A stretch of DNA of 50,131 nt, taken from contig CANJMI010000027.1 of assembly GCA_947475525.1 (NCBI GenBank), positions 1-50,131 on the forward strand, read 5' to 3'. This DNA is from Polyangiaceae bacterium (GTDB lineage: Bacteria; Myxococcota_A; Polyangia; Polyangiales; Polyangiaceae). Each line of letters opens with the position of its first letter. Position 1 is the first letter of the stretch. The position numbers and the translations under genes are program-made. The notes below the pieces were generated by a model. That model did not search any database. It saw only the letters and a program-made list of their open reading frames with translations, and had not been told where the DNA came from. Below, piece by piece: positions 7,977 to 16,850 of the stretch.

Positions 7977-9146
7977 TCACTCGTCGATTACCGAGTAAAA
8001 TAGCTCACTTATTTTCGCATGGCCCTTCGGCGTCGGGTGAATGCAGGTCAGGTCGAACCAGACTTCACTGCCTGGGCCGCGGTAACACGGCCCATCCGGA
8101 TTGTTCGCCTGAAACCCGTGGCCGCAAAAGGTCTCGAGCAGAAATATCACGTCGGTCTTGGTCTCGACGGCCATCTTGATGAATTGCTCGTTCGCCCACA
8201 CCACCATCTCCGCGAGCTTCGCCGGAGCCGGCACCGGTTTGTCGAAGCCCGCGAGTCCCGAGACGTTGCACGACTCGACCTTGCCGGTGCCGTCGGTGAA
8301 CTCGTACATGTTCGCAAAGACGACGTAGACGCCCTGCGGAAATCGCCCCGGCGCCTGCAACCAGTCGAGCGCCTCGCGCTGGCGCTTCACGAAGTCTTTC
8401 GTCAGCTGCCAGAGTTCCTCATCGGTGCCGTTGGCGATCGCCTTTTTGGTGAGCGCGTGGATGTCGTTGCCGCCCATCGTCATCACCACCAGGGTCTTCT
8501 TGCTGAGCGTGCTTGCCCCAAAACAATCGGGCAGCTGTTTGGGTAGGAGGTCATCGGTGCGCGCCCCCCACTTCGAGCAGCTCGCAAAATCGCCCGACTC
8601 TTTTACGATCGCGGTGCCGTCGAAGAGGTTCGCCGACTTCCAGACCAAATTCGCGGGGGCCAACTTGAACTTGGCCGCGAGCGCATCGGCAAGCTTGGCG
8701 CGGTAGAAGTCCTCGCTGAAGGTCGGCGGCGTCCCGACCGTGACCGAGTCACCGAGGAACACCACCCGCTCGACGCCTGTGATGTCTTGGTGGTTCGTGC
8801 CCTGGCAATGACTACCGACGATCGGCGAGAACTGATCGTAGTTGGGACCGAACGAAGGCGGCTTCACGAAGTCATCCGCAAAGCAGCCAGATACCGTGAG
8901 GGGCCCTCCGCCCGCGCCACCACTGCCCCCGCCACCAGGTCCTGACGTCGCGGTCGAAGCCACGCTGGCCGCGCTTGAGGAGCTCGACACCGAGGAGCTC
9001 GCTCCGCCCGCTGAAGTCGACGATGCGCCCGTCGGGGCGACCGTGCCGGACGTGCCGCATGCGCTCGCGCCGAGTGACGTAAGCGCAACACCAAAAAGCG
9101 CGCCGCGGAGACGCTCGGGGGAACTGCGAAGAAAAGCGAGGAGCAT
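7977..9146 (-). CDS. SGNH/GDSL-hydrolase-like lipoprotein
   Basis: A 389-residue exported lipoprotein: the lipobox LGASAC gives C30, followed by a Ser/Ala/Gly linker to about residue 80. The rest is an SGNH hydrolase fold with block I FLGDSVTVG (Ser134), block III MGGNDIH and block V CIHPTPKGH. The family hydrolyses esters or removes acetyl groups from lipids and polysaccharides outside the cell. Block V normally reads DxxH; here the position of the catalytic Asp is Thr, and an Asp sits five residues before the His (DLTCIH), so the triad may be altered. Extra Cys pairs suggest disulfides. No operon partner. Confidence 0.75.
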   Translation of the reverse strand: MLLAFLRSSPERLRGALFGVALTSLGASACGTSGTVAPTGASSTSAGGASSSVSSSSSAASVASTATSGPGGGGSGGAGGGPLTVSGCFADDFVKPPSFGPNYDQFSPIVGSHCQGTNHQDITGVERVVFLGDSVTVGTPPTFSEDFYRAKLADALAAKFKLAPANLVWKSANLFDGTAIVKESGDFASCSKWGARTDDLLPKQLPDCFGASTLSKKTLVVMTMGGNDIHALTKKAIANGTDEELWQLTKDFVKRQREALDWLQAPGRFPQGVYVVFANMYEFTDGTGKVESCNVSGLAGFDKPVPAPAKLAEMVVWANEQFIKMAVETKTDVIFLLETFCGHGFQANNPDGPCYRGPGSEVWFDLTCIHPTPKGHAKISELFYSVIDE

Positions 9147-9379
9147 GGCTCGACAAGGTAGCGTGATGGATCTGCGAATCACTAGCAAAATCACAGCAAA
9201 TCGCAGTACCGAGGCGTTCCCGGCTTCGGGAGCGTCAGCAAGATCGCAGGCAGATCGACACCCATCTGGCCCAAGTCGCGGGCCGTGCCTTGGCTCGACT
9301 CTCGGAGCAAGCTCCAGCGTGCCGCTCGCTTCGCCTGTGTTAGGCTTCGCGGCACGTACCCGTACTCGAGACTCACGCC

Positions 9380-10837
9380 GTGATCCCCGATGCCTTCGCA
9401 GGACTGCGCGACCGCGCAACGAGTGTGTTTGCGGCCTCGCTCGCTCGACTAGCGATCCACCGCGTGCTCGACCTCGGAAGCGCACCCGCCTCCTTCGGCG
9501 TTGCTCTCCGTGAAAAGGGTTTTGACGGCGTGCTGTTCTCCGCGGTCACGCTGAGCGACGAGGCCGAAGCGCGCGCTCGGCTAAGTGGAAACCTCGGTGG
9601 GCCGTCGGGGCGCGAAAGGCCCTGGCTCCACGATCCACGGTGGGTCGTGCTGCGCCGAGGCAAGCCGTCCAATCCACCGAACGCCGCCCCGAGTAGCGAC
9701 GGGGCATTCGACTCTGCACTCGCGACCGAGCTCGGCGGAGCGCGGGTAAAGCTCACGTCGATGACGAGCGGGGTCCTCGAGCCACTGCTGCGCGACCACC
9801 CGGGACTGGCGGTCCTCCAACTCGAGCTCGAGGACGATCCCACCGGCTCGGCGCGCCTCGACCCATGGGCACTCGATGCTTGGCTCGTCCGCAAGCTCGG
9901 CTTCGAGCGGGCCCACGTCGAGCTGTCTTCCGCCGCAGCCGAGCCGAAGACGCTGCGTTTCGCGGCCGTGTACCACCGTGACGCTCCAACGCTTGCGCGC
10001 CCTCCGTTCGCAAGCGAAAGCGCGGCGCCCTCCCCGCGCGGCGCCGCCAACCCGGAGATAACGCAGGTCGACGTCTTCACGTCACTCGGTGGGCCGATTG
10101 TCCGAATGACCAGAGACGGCATCGATCTCGGCGCGAGGTGGCAACACCTCTGCTTGACGTCGTTCCTACAGACCGGCGCGCGCGTCATCTCGGTGTCCGA
10201 AGTGGCGCCGCCGCTCGCGGAGATCGCGTGGCACCAAACGCCCGCGAAACCCAAGCTCGTCGAGGTTCTCGCGGCGATCGAATCGACGACCACGGGCCAT
10301 GCGATTCTCGTCAACGGCGATATCTCGCTCACTCCCGCGCTGAAGGCGCAGCTCCCGCGGCTCGACCCCGCCGTTTTCTATTACGGAAACCGCACGGAAG
10401 TCGAAGCCGACGCGAGCGACCCGCCACAGTTTCTACCGACGAGCCCCTACGAGTACGGCTTCGACTACTTCTTCATGCCGCCAAACTTCATTCGCGCCGT
10501 AAACCGCCTCGGAGAGTTTCCGGATTCATTCCGCGTTGGCGAGCCTTGGTGGGACTACGTCCTGCCCCTCCTCGCGCTGTCCTTGGGGTACCCGACCAAG
10601 CGACTCGGTGCGGACCCGCCGCTCGCGCTGCATTGCTCCCACAAGGCGCGTTATTCGGCCACAAACTGGATCGAGCACGGTGTTCGCTTCGTCGAGTTCT
10701 TGAACGCGGTGGAGGCGACGAGCCCCACGCGACTTGGCAGCTTGCTCCGCGAAATCGCAGCGCGTTTCAACGAGACGATGACCCCGGTCGATCGGATTAA
10801 CGCCGTCGCTCGCGCCGTCGTCACATTTCTGCCGTGA
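9380..10837 (+). CDS. Two-domain protein: methyltransferase-like N-terminus, glycosyltransferase-like C-terminus
   Basis: A 485-residue soluble protein. Residues ~25-205 resemble an FkbM-type Rossmann methyltransferase: VLDLGSAPASFG is in the position of the SAM motif, and AVLQLELEDD is the next acidic strand. Residues ~228-465 form a second module with VNGDISLTP, FYYGNRTEVEAD, YEYGFDYFFMP and GEPWWDYVLP. An acidic strand end, a GxD aromatic motif and a WWDYxLP motif are what one sees in GT-A-like domains of cell-surface glycan clusters; no classical DxD is present. No specific substrate can be given. The GTG at 9380 is a tentative start. It stands alone between two minus-strand genes. Confidence 0.55.
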   Translation: MIPDAFAGLRDRATSVFAASLARLAIHRVLDLGSAPASFGVALREKGFDGVLFSAVTLSDEAEARARLSGNLGGPSGRERPWLHDPRWVVLRRGKPSNPPNAAPSSDGAFDSALATELGGARVKLTSMTSGVLEPLLRDHPGLAVLQLELEDDPTGSARLDPWALDAWLVRKLGFERAHVELSSAAAEPKTLRFAAVYHRDAPTLARPPFASESAAPSPRGAANPEITQVDVFTSLGGPIVRMTRDGIDLGARWQHLCLTSFLQTGARVISVSEVAPPLAEIAWHQTPAKPKLVEVLAAIESTTTGHAILVNGDISLTPALKAQLPRLDPAVFYYGNRTEVEADASDPPQFLPTSPYEYGFDYFFMPPNFIRAVNRLGEFPDSFRVGEPWWDYVLPLLALSLGYPTKRLGADPPLALHCSHKARYSATNWIEHGVRFVEFLNAVEATSPTRLGSLLREIAARFNETMTPVDRINAVARAVVTFLP

Positions 10838-10868
10838 CGGCGTAGCGACACCGGTTCGACGCGACCCA

Positions 10869-12110
10869 TCACCGACTCGCGATGGCTGCGCCAGGGACGC
10901 CGACGACGAGCACGTTCCGCGGACTCACCTCCGCGGGAAACGCCACGGCGACGCGAACAATGTGACCGTTTTCCTCGAGAAATGACGCACGATCGAAGGC
11001 GACGGCGCACTCGATGACGCGAGGCAAAAGCGTGCGCGGGAGCGACCAGCGACGCATCCAGCCGTGTTCCTCGTGCGCTTTGGCAGCCGCACGAACGAGC
11101 TCGAGGTCCGTCGGTGGCGAGAGGCCGCGAGAGTCGAAGGACTCGCGCGCCAGAGTGATGAAGCCTTTGCGCGCACGTCGTCGGTTGACGCCCCGCATCT
11201 CTTCGCCCGGCAGGGTGGCGATGCCCCGAACCGCAAGGAGCATGCGGAGGCCGAGTCGCGCCTCGTGCGCCTCGATGGAGACCGACTGCGCGACCTCGAT
11301 CCCCTCGGCGCGGCCCATCAGGTTGGAGAGACCAAGCACCTCGCGCGAAAGCGAAAATCCTCGTTCACGACCAAAGCTCGAGAGCGCCACGCGGGTCGGG
11401 GAACGCACCTTCTGAAGGCAACACGAGACGAAGGCCACGCGCGCTCGAGCCTCGACGGCTGCCGTGAGCGCGATGTCCGTCACCTCGCCACACGCGTGCA
11501 GCCCGAGCACCAGGTCGGCCGCGTGAACGGGCAGCGCTTCGTGGAGCACGTCGATGGCGCAGTACTCGGCACGACCCCCTGCCGCCAGGTCCGTCGCGCA
11601 CTCGAGCAGGTCCTGGTTGCGGTCAACGCCGAGGGCTGCGAGGACCCACCGTGCGGACGCAATCCGCGAGAGGTGACCCTTGCCACTGCCGACGTCGAGG
11701 AGCCGCACGCACGGCTCCGCGAGCTCCCGCAGCGTCGCAACGAGCGCTTCAATTTGCAGCAATTTACGCTCTTTTACGAAACGTTCGGGCAAGGCCGGCC
11801 GCACGAGAGACGTACTCAAGTGCTCGAGCCGCGTCGTGGACTCGGCTTGCGCGGCGAAGCTACGGAGCGAATCCGGGACGCCCTCGGCGTGGAGCATCCA
11901 GCCCGTGACGTCGAGCTCGGCGCGCTGAAGTTCGGCCGTCGTCAGGTGGCGGAGGTACTCGGTCCAGCCGCGCGCTTCGCACCACGCTGGGGGCTCGGCT
12001 GACGCGACTCTTCCTTCGACGACGTCGGAGAAGGCGTCGAGGGTGTCGAGCGTGCGCGCGAGCTGCGACGTCGCAGGCGCGGCTCCCAGGCTTGTCGCCG
12101 GATGCGTCAT
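10869..12110 (-). CDS. SAM-dependent methyltransferase, METTL25/RRNAD1-like (Methyltransf_32)
   Basis: A 413-residue cytosolic protein. The centre has the SAM-binding glycine motif LLDVGSGKGHLSR and, about 60 residues on, LVLGLHACGEVTD. The LHACG motif is characteristic of the Methyltransf_32 family that includes eukaryotic METTL25, RRNAD1 and GSTCD. The N-terminal ~120 residues are helical, with an FVKERKLLQIE helix before the core that is also typical of the family. The substrates of the eukaryotic relatives are only partly known (a ribosomal protein has been proposed), so the bacterial substrate is open. It follows the VWA lipoprotein gene after 12 bases on the same strand. Confidence 0.75.
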   Translation of the reverse strand: MTHPATSLGAAPATSQLARTLDTLDAFSDVVEGRVASAEPPAWCEARGWTEYLRHLTTAELQRAELDVTGWMLHAEGVPDSLRSFAAQAESTTRLEHLSTSLVRPALPERFVKERKLLQIEALVATLRELAEPCVRLLDVGSGKGHLSRIASARWVLAALGVDRNQDLLECATDLAAGGRAEYCAIDVLHEALPVHAADLVLGLHACGEVTDIALTAAVEARARVAFVSCCLQKVRSPTRVALSSFGRERGFSLSREVLGLSNLMGRAEGIEVAQSVSIEAHEARLGLRMLLAVRGIATLPGEEMRGVNRRRARKGFITLARESFDSRGLSPPTDLELVRAAAKAHEEHGWMRRWSLPRTLLPRVIECAVAFDRASFLEENGHIVRVAVAFPAEVSPRNVLVVGVPGAAIASR

Positions 12111-12122
12111 CGCGCAGCGCGG

Positions 12123-13328
12123 CTACTTGGCCACGGTCGCGCAGCCGAACTTGACGTTGACCTTGCCGGTGGTGGTCTTCTGCACGTCGATGCAGCTCGC
12201 CTCACAGAGGTGGATCGCCTTGGGCGAGCTCGGGTTGTCGTAATACCAGCCGCCGTTGGCATCGCATCCGGCTTTGCCCTCGGGCACGTAAAGAATGGAC
12301 GTCGCGGGGGTGTTCGCGTCGCCTTTGTAGTCGACGTTGACCTTGCCGAAGTCGATTGTCTCGTTGTTGGGGGCCGCGGGGATCGCGTAAACGCACGGAA
12401 CCTTCGCGCCGTTGACGACGGCCTTCGCGATGTCCAAAAATACCGGCTTGAATTCCTGCTGGCAGAGGCTGCCCTGCACGCCCATCGTTTGAGCCGTGAG
12501 CTCTTTGTAGACCTTGCCTTCTGCGGCAGGCAGCGCCGTGCAGAGGAGGTTTACGAACGTGTCCTTGCCGCAGCAAGGGTCGCAGCTGGCGCACGGCAGA
12601 TTCAGCAACGTGCACGATGCGCACTTCAGCGGATCGACCTCGTGAGGCGCGAAGATGCCATCGAACTTGAAGCCAGCGAAGCTCGGGTCGAGCGCGAGCA
12701 GTTTCTTTGTGAACTCCGCGGCCGAGAGGTTCGAGTCGTCGTCGGTGATGATCGCGATCGTGCGGCTCGCGTTCGGGCGCAGCGAGTCTTTCCACTTCGG
12801 ATAGGTGCTCAAGAGCTGCTCGAGGCCGGAATTGCTGCCGACGTTTTCGAACACGTGGCGGAAGGTCGGGAGCTTCTCGTCGCCAACACACTTGCCACTG
12901 CCGAGCGGCGCCGGGACGCACACACCTTGGGGATCGCCACTGCCCTCCGATATCAGGATGACGTGGTAGTCGATGCCGCTCATCGTCAGGATCGTCGAGA
13001 AGTCATTCATGCTGGCCTGCACAGCCTTCGCTTCGTCGGTCATGCTCCCCGAGTTGTCGACCAAGAACACGATGTCGGCGGGGAGAGTGCCTTCGCTAGC
13101 CACGGCCGAAGTCTCGGCGCAGCTCGCGCTTCCGCCCGTGCCGGGCTCCGCTCCGCCAGCTCCGGTGAAGCCGACACCGGTCGAGCCGCCGGTTGCCGTC
13201 GCGGACTCGCTCGTGGTCGCACTGCCGCTCGTGTTCGTGTTGGCCGAGCAAGCCTGCGACAGGACGACTCCGCCAAGGAAAACACTCGCAAGACTCAATG
13301 TGGTTCGCATCGTCGACATGGTCATCAT
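12123..13328 (-). CDS. VWA-domain lipoprotein
   Basis: A 401-residue exported protein with a lipobox LSQAC (C27) and a Ser/Thr/Gly linker to about residue 75. It is followed by a von Willebrand factor A domain beginning ADIVFLVDNSGSM. The metal-ion-dependent adhesion site DxSxS is intact (D91, S93, S95), and a downstream acidic cluster AIITDDDSN supplies the last metal ligand. After the domain comes a Cys-rich segment (CASCTLLNLPCASCDPCC) and a C-terminal region with CxxxxCxxxC spacing. Such surface lipoproteins are abundant in myxobacteria and are thought to act in adhesion or protein contact. It is probably co-transcribed with the methyltransferase behind it. Confidence 0.8.
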   Translation of the reverse strand: MMTMSTMRTTLSLASVFLGGVVLSQACSANTNTSGSATTSESATATGGSTGVGFTGAGGAEPGTGGSASCAETSAVASEGTLPADIVFLVDNSGSMTDEAKAVQASMNDFSTILTMSGIDYHVILISEGSGDPQGVCVPAPLGSGKCVGDEKLPTFRHVFENVGSNSGLEQLLSTYPKWKDSLRPNASRTIAIITDDDSNLSAAEFTKKLLALDPSFAGFKFDGIFAPHEVDPLKCASCTLLNLPCASCDPCCGKDTFVNLLCTALPAAEGKVYKELTAQTMGVQGSLCQQEFKPVFLDIAKAVVNGAKVPCVYAIPAAPNNETIDFGKVNVDYKGDANTPATSILYVPEGKAGCDANGGWYYDNPSSPKAIHLCEASCIDVQKTTTGKVNVKFGCATVAK

Positions 13329-13611
13329 CCTCGAGCCCGCGTGGCTGTTTACGCGAAGCGAACCGTGTCACAGCGAGGCCGCGAATGCGAGCGTCGACCC
13401 GGGAAGGGGCACGTAGTTTCGGGTGGCAGGCCGCTCTAGGCCAACCTCGTGTGTTGGGTCCAGGCGAACTCGTATAGAAATTGTGTGGGGTGGGCCGGCT
13501 CGAGTGCAACCCCGGCGCAATGCGCCCCATCAGCGTCTCGTCGCAGTCGATACGGCGTGTTGGCTGCGCGATTTGCTGTGCATGCGCGAGCGAAGACGTA
13601 GAGTGCGCGGC

Positions 13612-14625
13612 ATGGATGTCGTGCTCGGTCTGGTTCTTGGTTTCGTGTGTTGGTTCGTCGCGCGTTATGGATTCGGCGGCTTCTACACGGTTGGTCCAAG
13701 TGAGCGAGCCGTGCTCGCGTCTTTCGGCGCCGCACCGCGCCTGGGTGATCGCTCGACCCTTCACGCGCCGGTGTCGTTCCCGCTCAAGCCCGACGAACGT
13801 GAGCGCTACAACTATCCGCAGGTCCGCGTGATTGGTCCGGGCTTCTACTGGAAGTTTCCTTGGCAAACGCTGCACCGCGCGTCGATCGCGACGCAGACCG
13901 TGTCGATCGGTTTCGATCCGGAGAATCTCGCGGCGAATGCTGGCGGCTCGGTACTGCAAGCGGTCACCAAGGACCAGCTGAACACCGGTCTTAGTGGCCA
14001 GATCCGCTTCACGCTCTCGGAGGACAACTTCTACGCGTGTCTGTTCGGCGTGAAGAATCCGACCGCGCACGTGATGGGGTACTTCGTCTCGGTGCTTCGT
14101 GATCGCATCGCCAACTTCGAAGCGCCAGCCGATCCGACTGAGGTCGCCGCCTTCGGTCAGCCCGGCATCTCCGACGCCGGCGGTGGCGTTCAGGGGATCT
14201 CGATAAACGATCTCCGCAAAAATCTCCGCGACCTCAACGAGCGTATGGATGAAGCCTGCGCGGCGGCGGCGGCGCGCTACGGAATTCGGCTCGACGCAGC
14301 CCTGATCACCGGCATCGATCCCCCCTTCGAAGTGGACTCCGCGCTCGCCGCGATCAACACGGCTCACAATCACGTCTCGAGCGAGATAAGCCTCGCGCAG
14401 GCCGCGGCGGACCAGCGCATCGTGCAGTCCAAGCGAGCCGTCGAGATTGAGACGCTGAATGCGCAAGCGGAGGTCGAGCCGCTTTTGACGCTCGCTGAGC
14501 AACTGAGCCTTCTGCGGGCGACGGGGCCGGATGCGGTGATGGCTTACGTACGCAACGCGAAGATCGCGCTCTACCGCCGCGCGAAGAACGTCGTCATCGG
14601 CGAGTCAACGGGAGGGAAGCTATGA
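13612..14625 (+). CDS. SPFH/Band 7 membrane protein A
   Basis: A 337-residue protein with one N-terminal membrane helix (MDVVLGLVLGFVCWFVARYG), then a prohibitin-homology (SPFH) domain starting FYTVGPSERAVLASFGA and including VIGPGFYWKFPW. Long helices follow (AAADQRIVQSKRAVEIETLN) that normally form the oligomerisation coiled coil. SPFH proteins such as HflK/HflC, stomatin and flotillin form large rings that confine membrane proteases or lipid domains. The ATG at 13612 was chosen because the helix starts there. The stop overlaps the next start by ATGA, so the two proteins are likely made in equal amounts and may co-assemble like HflK with HflC. Confidence 0.85.
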   Translation: MDVVLGLVLGFVCWFVARYGFGGFYTVGPSERAVLASFGAAPRLGDRSTLHAPVSFPLKPDERERYNYPQVRVIGPGFYWKFPWQTLHRASIATQTVSIGFDPENLAANAGGSVLQAVTKDQLNTGLSGQIRFTLSEDNFYACLFGVKNPTAHVMGYFVSVLRDRIANFEAPADPTEVAAFGQPGISDAGGGVQGISINDLRKNLRDLNERMDEACAAAAARYGIRLDAALITGIDPPFEVDSALAAINTAHNHVSSEISLAQAAADQRIVQSKRAVEIETLNAQAEVEPLLTLAEQLSLLRATGPDAVMAYVRNAKIALYRRAKNVVIGESTGGKL

Positions 14626-15509
14626 ATTTCCTCGTTGCGCTGATGGTTGGTTTTTTCGGAAGTTTCATCGCCGTGCCCATCTTGCTTGGGCTCGCTCGCA
14701 TATTCGCTTTCTACGTCGTGGTGCGCGAGCGGCAGTGCGTTGTGTTCGAGCTTTTCGGCAAGGTGCGCGCGGTTCTCATGACGCCTGGCCTTCATTGTCC
14801 GTGGCTCAGCATGGGCCCTTTCGCGCCGCTGGTGCCGTTCTTCGGAAAGAAGTTCGTCGTCGATCTTCGGCTCGATCAAACCTACCTGCGCAGCCAGCCC
14901 GTCAACTCCGAGGAGGGAGCGCCGATGGGCATCGGTGTGTGGTGCGAGATGTTCGTGAGCGATCCGGTTTCGTACATCTACCGCAACGCCGATCCGGCGG
15001 GCTCGCTGCGGGCGAACATCTCCAATGCGACCGTGCGCTCGCTCAGCAACATGAAACTCGCCGACATGCTCGAGAATCGCCACGTCATGAGTGGGGCCGT
15101 GCGCGCCGAGGTCTCCGCGAAGTCGCGCGAGTGGGGCTACGATGTCGGGAGCATCTACGTGCGCAAAGTTCACTTTCGCGATGCGGGGATGATCCAGCAA
15201 ATCGAGCAAAAAGTCGTCAATCGCTTGCGGCAGGTGACGGCGGCCATCCAGCAGGACGGGACCAATCGGGTGAACGTCATCCGCTCCACGGCGGAACGTC
15301 AGGCCGCGATCGAGTTCGCGCGCGCAGCGGCGACGCGCCCTCGGATTGTCGGTATGGCGCTCGCGAAGATTTCCGAAGACAAGGTGATCGCCTCGGCTCT
15401 CTTCGAGGTGCTCGAGACGCAGAACATGCTGCAGAGCGAGACACTCTCGGTCAGTGTGCTCCCGACCGGCGTACCGATGATAGCGGCGCTCGGGCCCTCC
15501 GGCAGTTGA
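14622..15509 (+). CDS. SPFH/Band 7 membrane protein B
   Basis: A 295-residue partner of the preceding gene. It has an N-terminal membrane helix (MNFLVALMVGFFGSFIAVPI), then an SPFH domain with YVVVRERQCVVFELFGKV and MTPGLHCPWLSMGPFAP, and a helical tail with repeated Ala/Arg/Gln. It is translationally coupled to protein A through a four-base overlap. The two differ in sequence enough to suggest a heteromeric ring rather than a recent duplication. The usual NfeD partner protease is not next to it. No protease gene is in the operon, so the client is unknown. Confidence 0.84.
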   Translation: MNFLVALMVGFFGSFIAVPILLGLARIFAFYVVVRERQCVVFELFGKVRAVLMTPGLHCPWLSMGPFAPLVPFFGKKFVVDLRLDQTYLRSQPVNSEEGAPMGIGVWCEMFVSDPVSYIYRNADPAGSLRANISNATVRSLSNMKLADMLENRHVMSGAVRAEVSAKSREWGYDVGSIYVRKVHFRDAGMIQQIEQKVVNRLRQVTAAIQQDGTNRVNVIRSTAERQAAIEFARAAATRPRIVGMALAKISEDKVIASALFEVLETQNMLQSETLSVSVLPTGVPMIAALGPSGS

Positions 15510-15533
15510 GCCGCCGCGGTCGAGTGATGCCGC

Positions 15534-16817
15534 CTACCAGGTGAGCATGACGGAACCGTTGCCCGCGCGCACCGCGGGCGCGAAGAGCGGATTGGTGGCG
15601 GTGGTCGTGATGAAGCTCGTCCCGCCCGTCGAGGCGTTGCCGTTGCCAGCCTTGCCGCCGTCGAACCCTCCGCCGCCGCCTGCGTTGAACGAGCCCGATT
15701 GACTCGAGCCTCCGCCTCCTCCGAACCCGCCACGCGACGCGTTCGTGTTGCCCATGGGGAACTCCACGCCGGCCATCGCGCCGTTGAGGAAGGCTATCCC
15801 GCCCGAGTTCGCTGAGCCCGCACCGTTCATGCTGAAGCCGCCGCCGCCACCACCGTCGTTGAAGCTCACTCCACCGATCCCTTGGCCGAGCGTGGCGAGC
15901 AGAGTGGCCGCGCCTCCGGGCATCCAGTCCGAGTAACCGCCGCCGCCGCCGCCCGCCACGAAGAGCGGAGTCGTTCCGGTCGCGACGAAGCTGCCGCCGC
16001 CTCCGCCGCATGGATAAGGCGCGCTCGGTGCTTGCTCGCCTACCACGATGGTGAGGGTCGAGCCCGGGGTTACGCAGAGTGCGCCGGAGACCGTGGCGCC
16101 AAGGCCCCCTGCGCTCCCGGCCGACGAGCTTCCACCTTGAGCGCCGAAGGCAGTTACATTGAGGGCCGTTACGCACGCCGGCAGCACGTAGGTCACGACA
16201 CCGCCCGTGAAGCTGAAGGTCTCGCCGCCGCTCGCGCACGCGCTCCCGCACTTGCCGGCGATGCAGGACTGTTCCGGCGAACCCAGGCATGCGTTCGGCT
16301 CGGGCTTGCACACGACGCCGGCATTGGGGCCGATGCAGTTGGCACTTGCGCCGCAGTGCGCGCTGTCCGTTAGGGGGCTCACGCAGGAGCCGTCGCACAT
16401 GACTTCGCCGGCCGCGCAGATCGAGGTGCATGCGCCAGCGACGCACGTTTCACCAATTGGATCGCAGGATTTTCCGGCGTTCGGCCCGAGGCATGTCCCG
16501 CTCGCGCCGCAATATTTCGGATCCGTCAGCGGGTCGATGCACGCGCCGCCGCACGCGGTGAGCGGCTTGGCACAGGTCTCACCACCACCACCTTCACCAC
16601 CAGCTTCGCCACCACCTTCGCCACCAGCTCCACCATCACTGCCGCCGGTACCGGCGATCGAGCCACCACTGCCCGATGCGTTCGCACCCGAACCCGTGTT
16701 CGATTCCTTAGCGGAGGTGCCTTGCGCGCAGCCTCCCGCAAGAAGGATGGGCACGCCACAAGCGAGGGCCGCATGCTGGACTCTTGCGAGTGTGGAGAGG
16801 CGGCTCGAAAAAAACAT
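15534..16817 (-). CDS. Lipoprotein with Cys-rich repeats and a Gly_rich domain
   Basis: A 427-residue exported protein with a lipobox (LLAGGC) and a Gly/Ser/Glu linker containing GGEGGGEAGGEGGGG. Two Cys-rich repeats of the form ACGGxCIDPLTDPxYCGAS...C follow; these are common in Polyangia surface proteins. The C-terminal ~220 residues match the glycine-rich domain also found in ALK/LTK receptors: FSFTGGVVTYVLPACV, FGAQGGSSSAGSAGG, CGGGGGSFVA, and a closing strand GSVMLTW. In structures of the animal receptors this domain packs polyglycine-II helices. The ATG at 16817 sits just before the signal peptide. Likely a cell-surface or matrix protein; its ligand is unknown. Confidence 0.72.
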   Translation of the reverse strand: MFFSSRLSTLARVQHAALACGVPILLAGGCAQGTSAKESNTGSGANASGSGGSIAGTGGSDGGAGGEGGGEAGGEGGGGETCAKPLTACGGACIDPLTDPKYCGASGTCLGPNAGKSCDPIGETCVAGACTSICAAGEVMCDGSCVSPLTDSAHCGASANCIGPNAGVVCKPEPNACLGSPEQSCIAGKCGSACASGGETFSFTGGVVTYVLPACVTALNVTAFGAQGGSSSAGSAGGLGATVSGALCVTPGSTLTIVVGEQAPSAPYPCGGGGGSFVATGTTPLFVAGGGGGGYSDWMPGGAATLLATLGQGIGGVSFNDGGGGGGFSMNGAGSANSGGIAFLNGAMAGVEFPMGNTNASRGGFGGGGGSSQSGSFNAGGGGGFDGGKAGNGNASTGGTSFITTTATNPLFAPAVRAGNGSVMLTW

Positions 16818-16850
16818 CTCTCTATTCTGACACAACCGCCGTCGCCGCAC

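Noticed and set aside
12102-13439. 445-codon plus-strand open frame opposite the VWA lipoprotein
   Set aside because: An antisense shadow in GC-rich DNA; Arg/Val-rich with no domain, whereas the minus-strand frame has a lipobox and an intact MIDAS.
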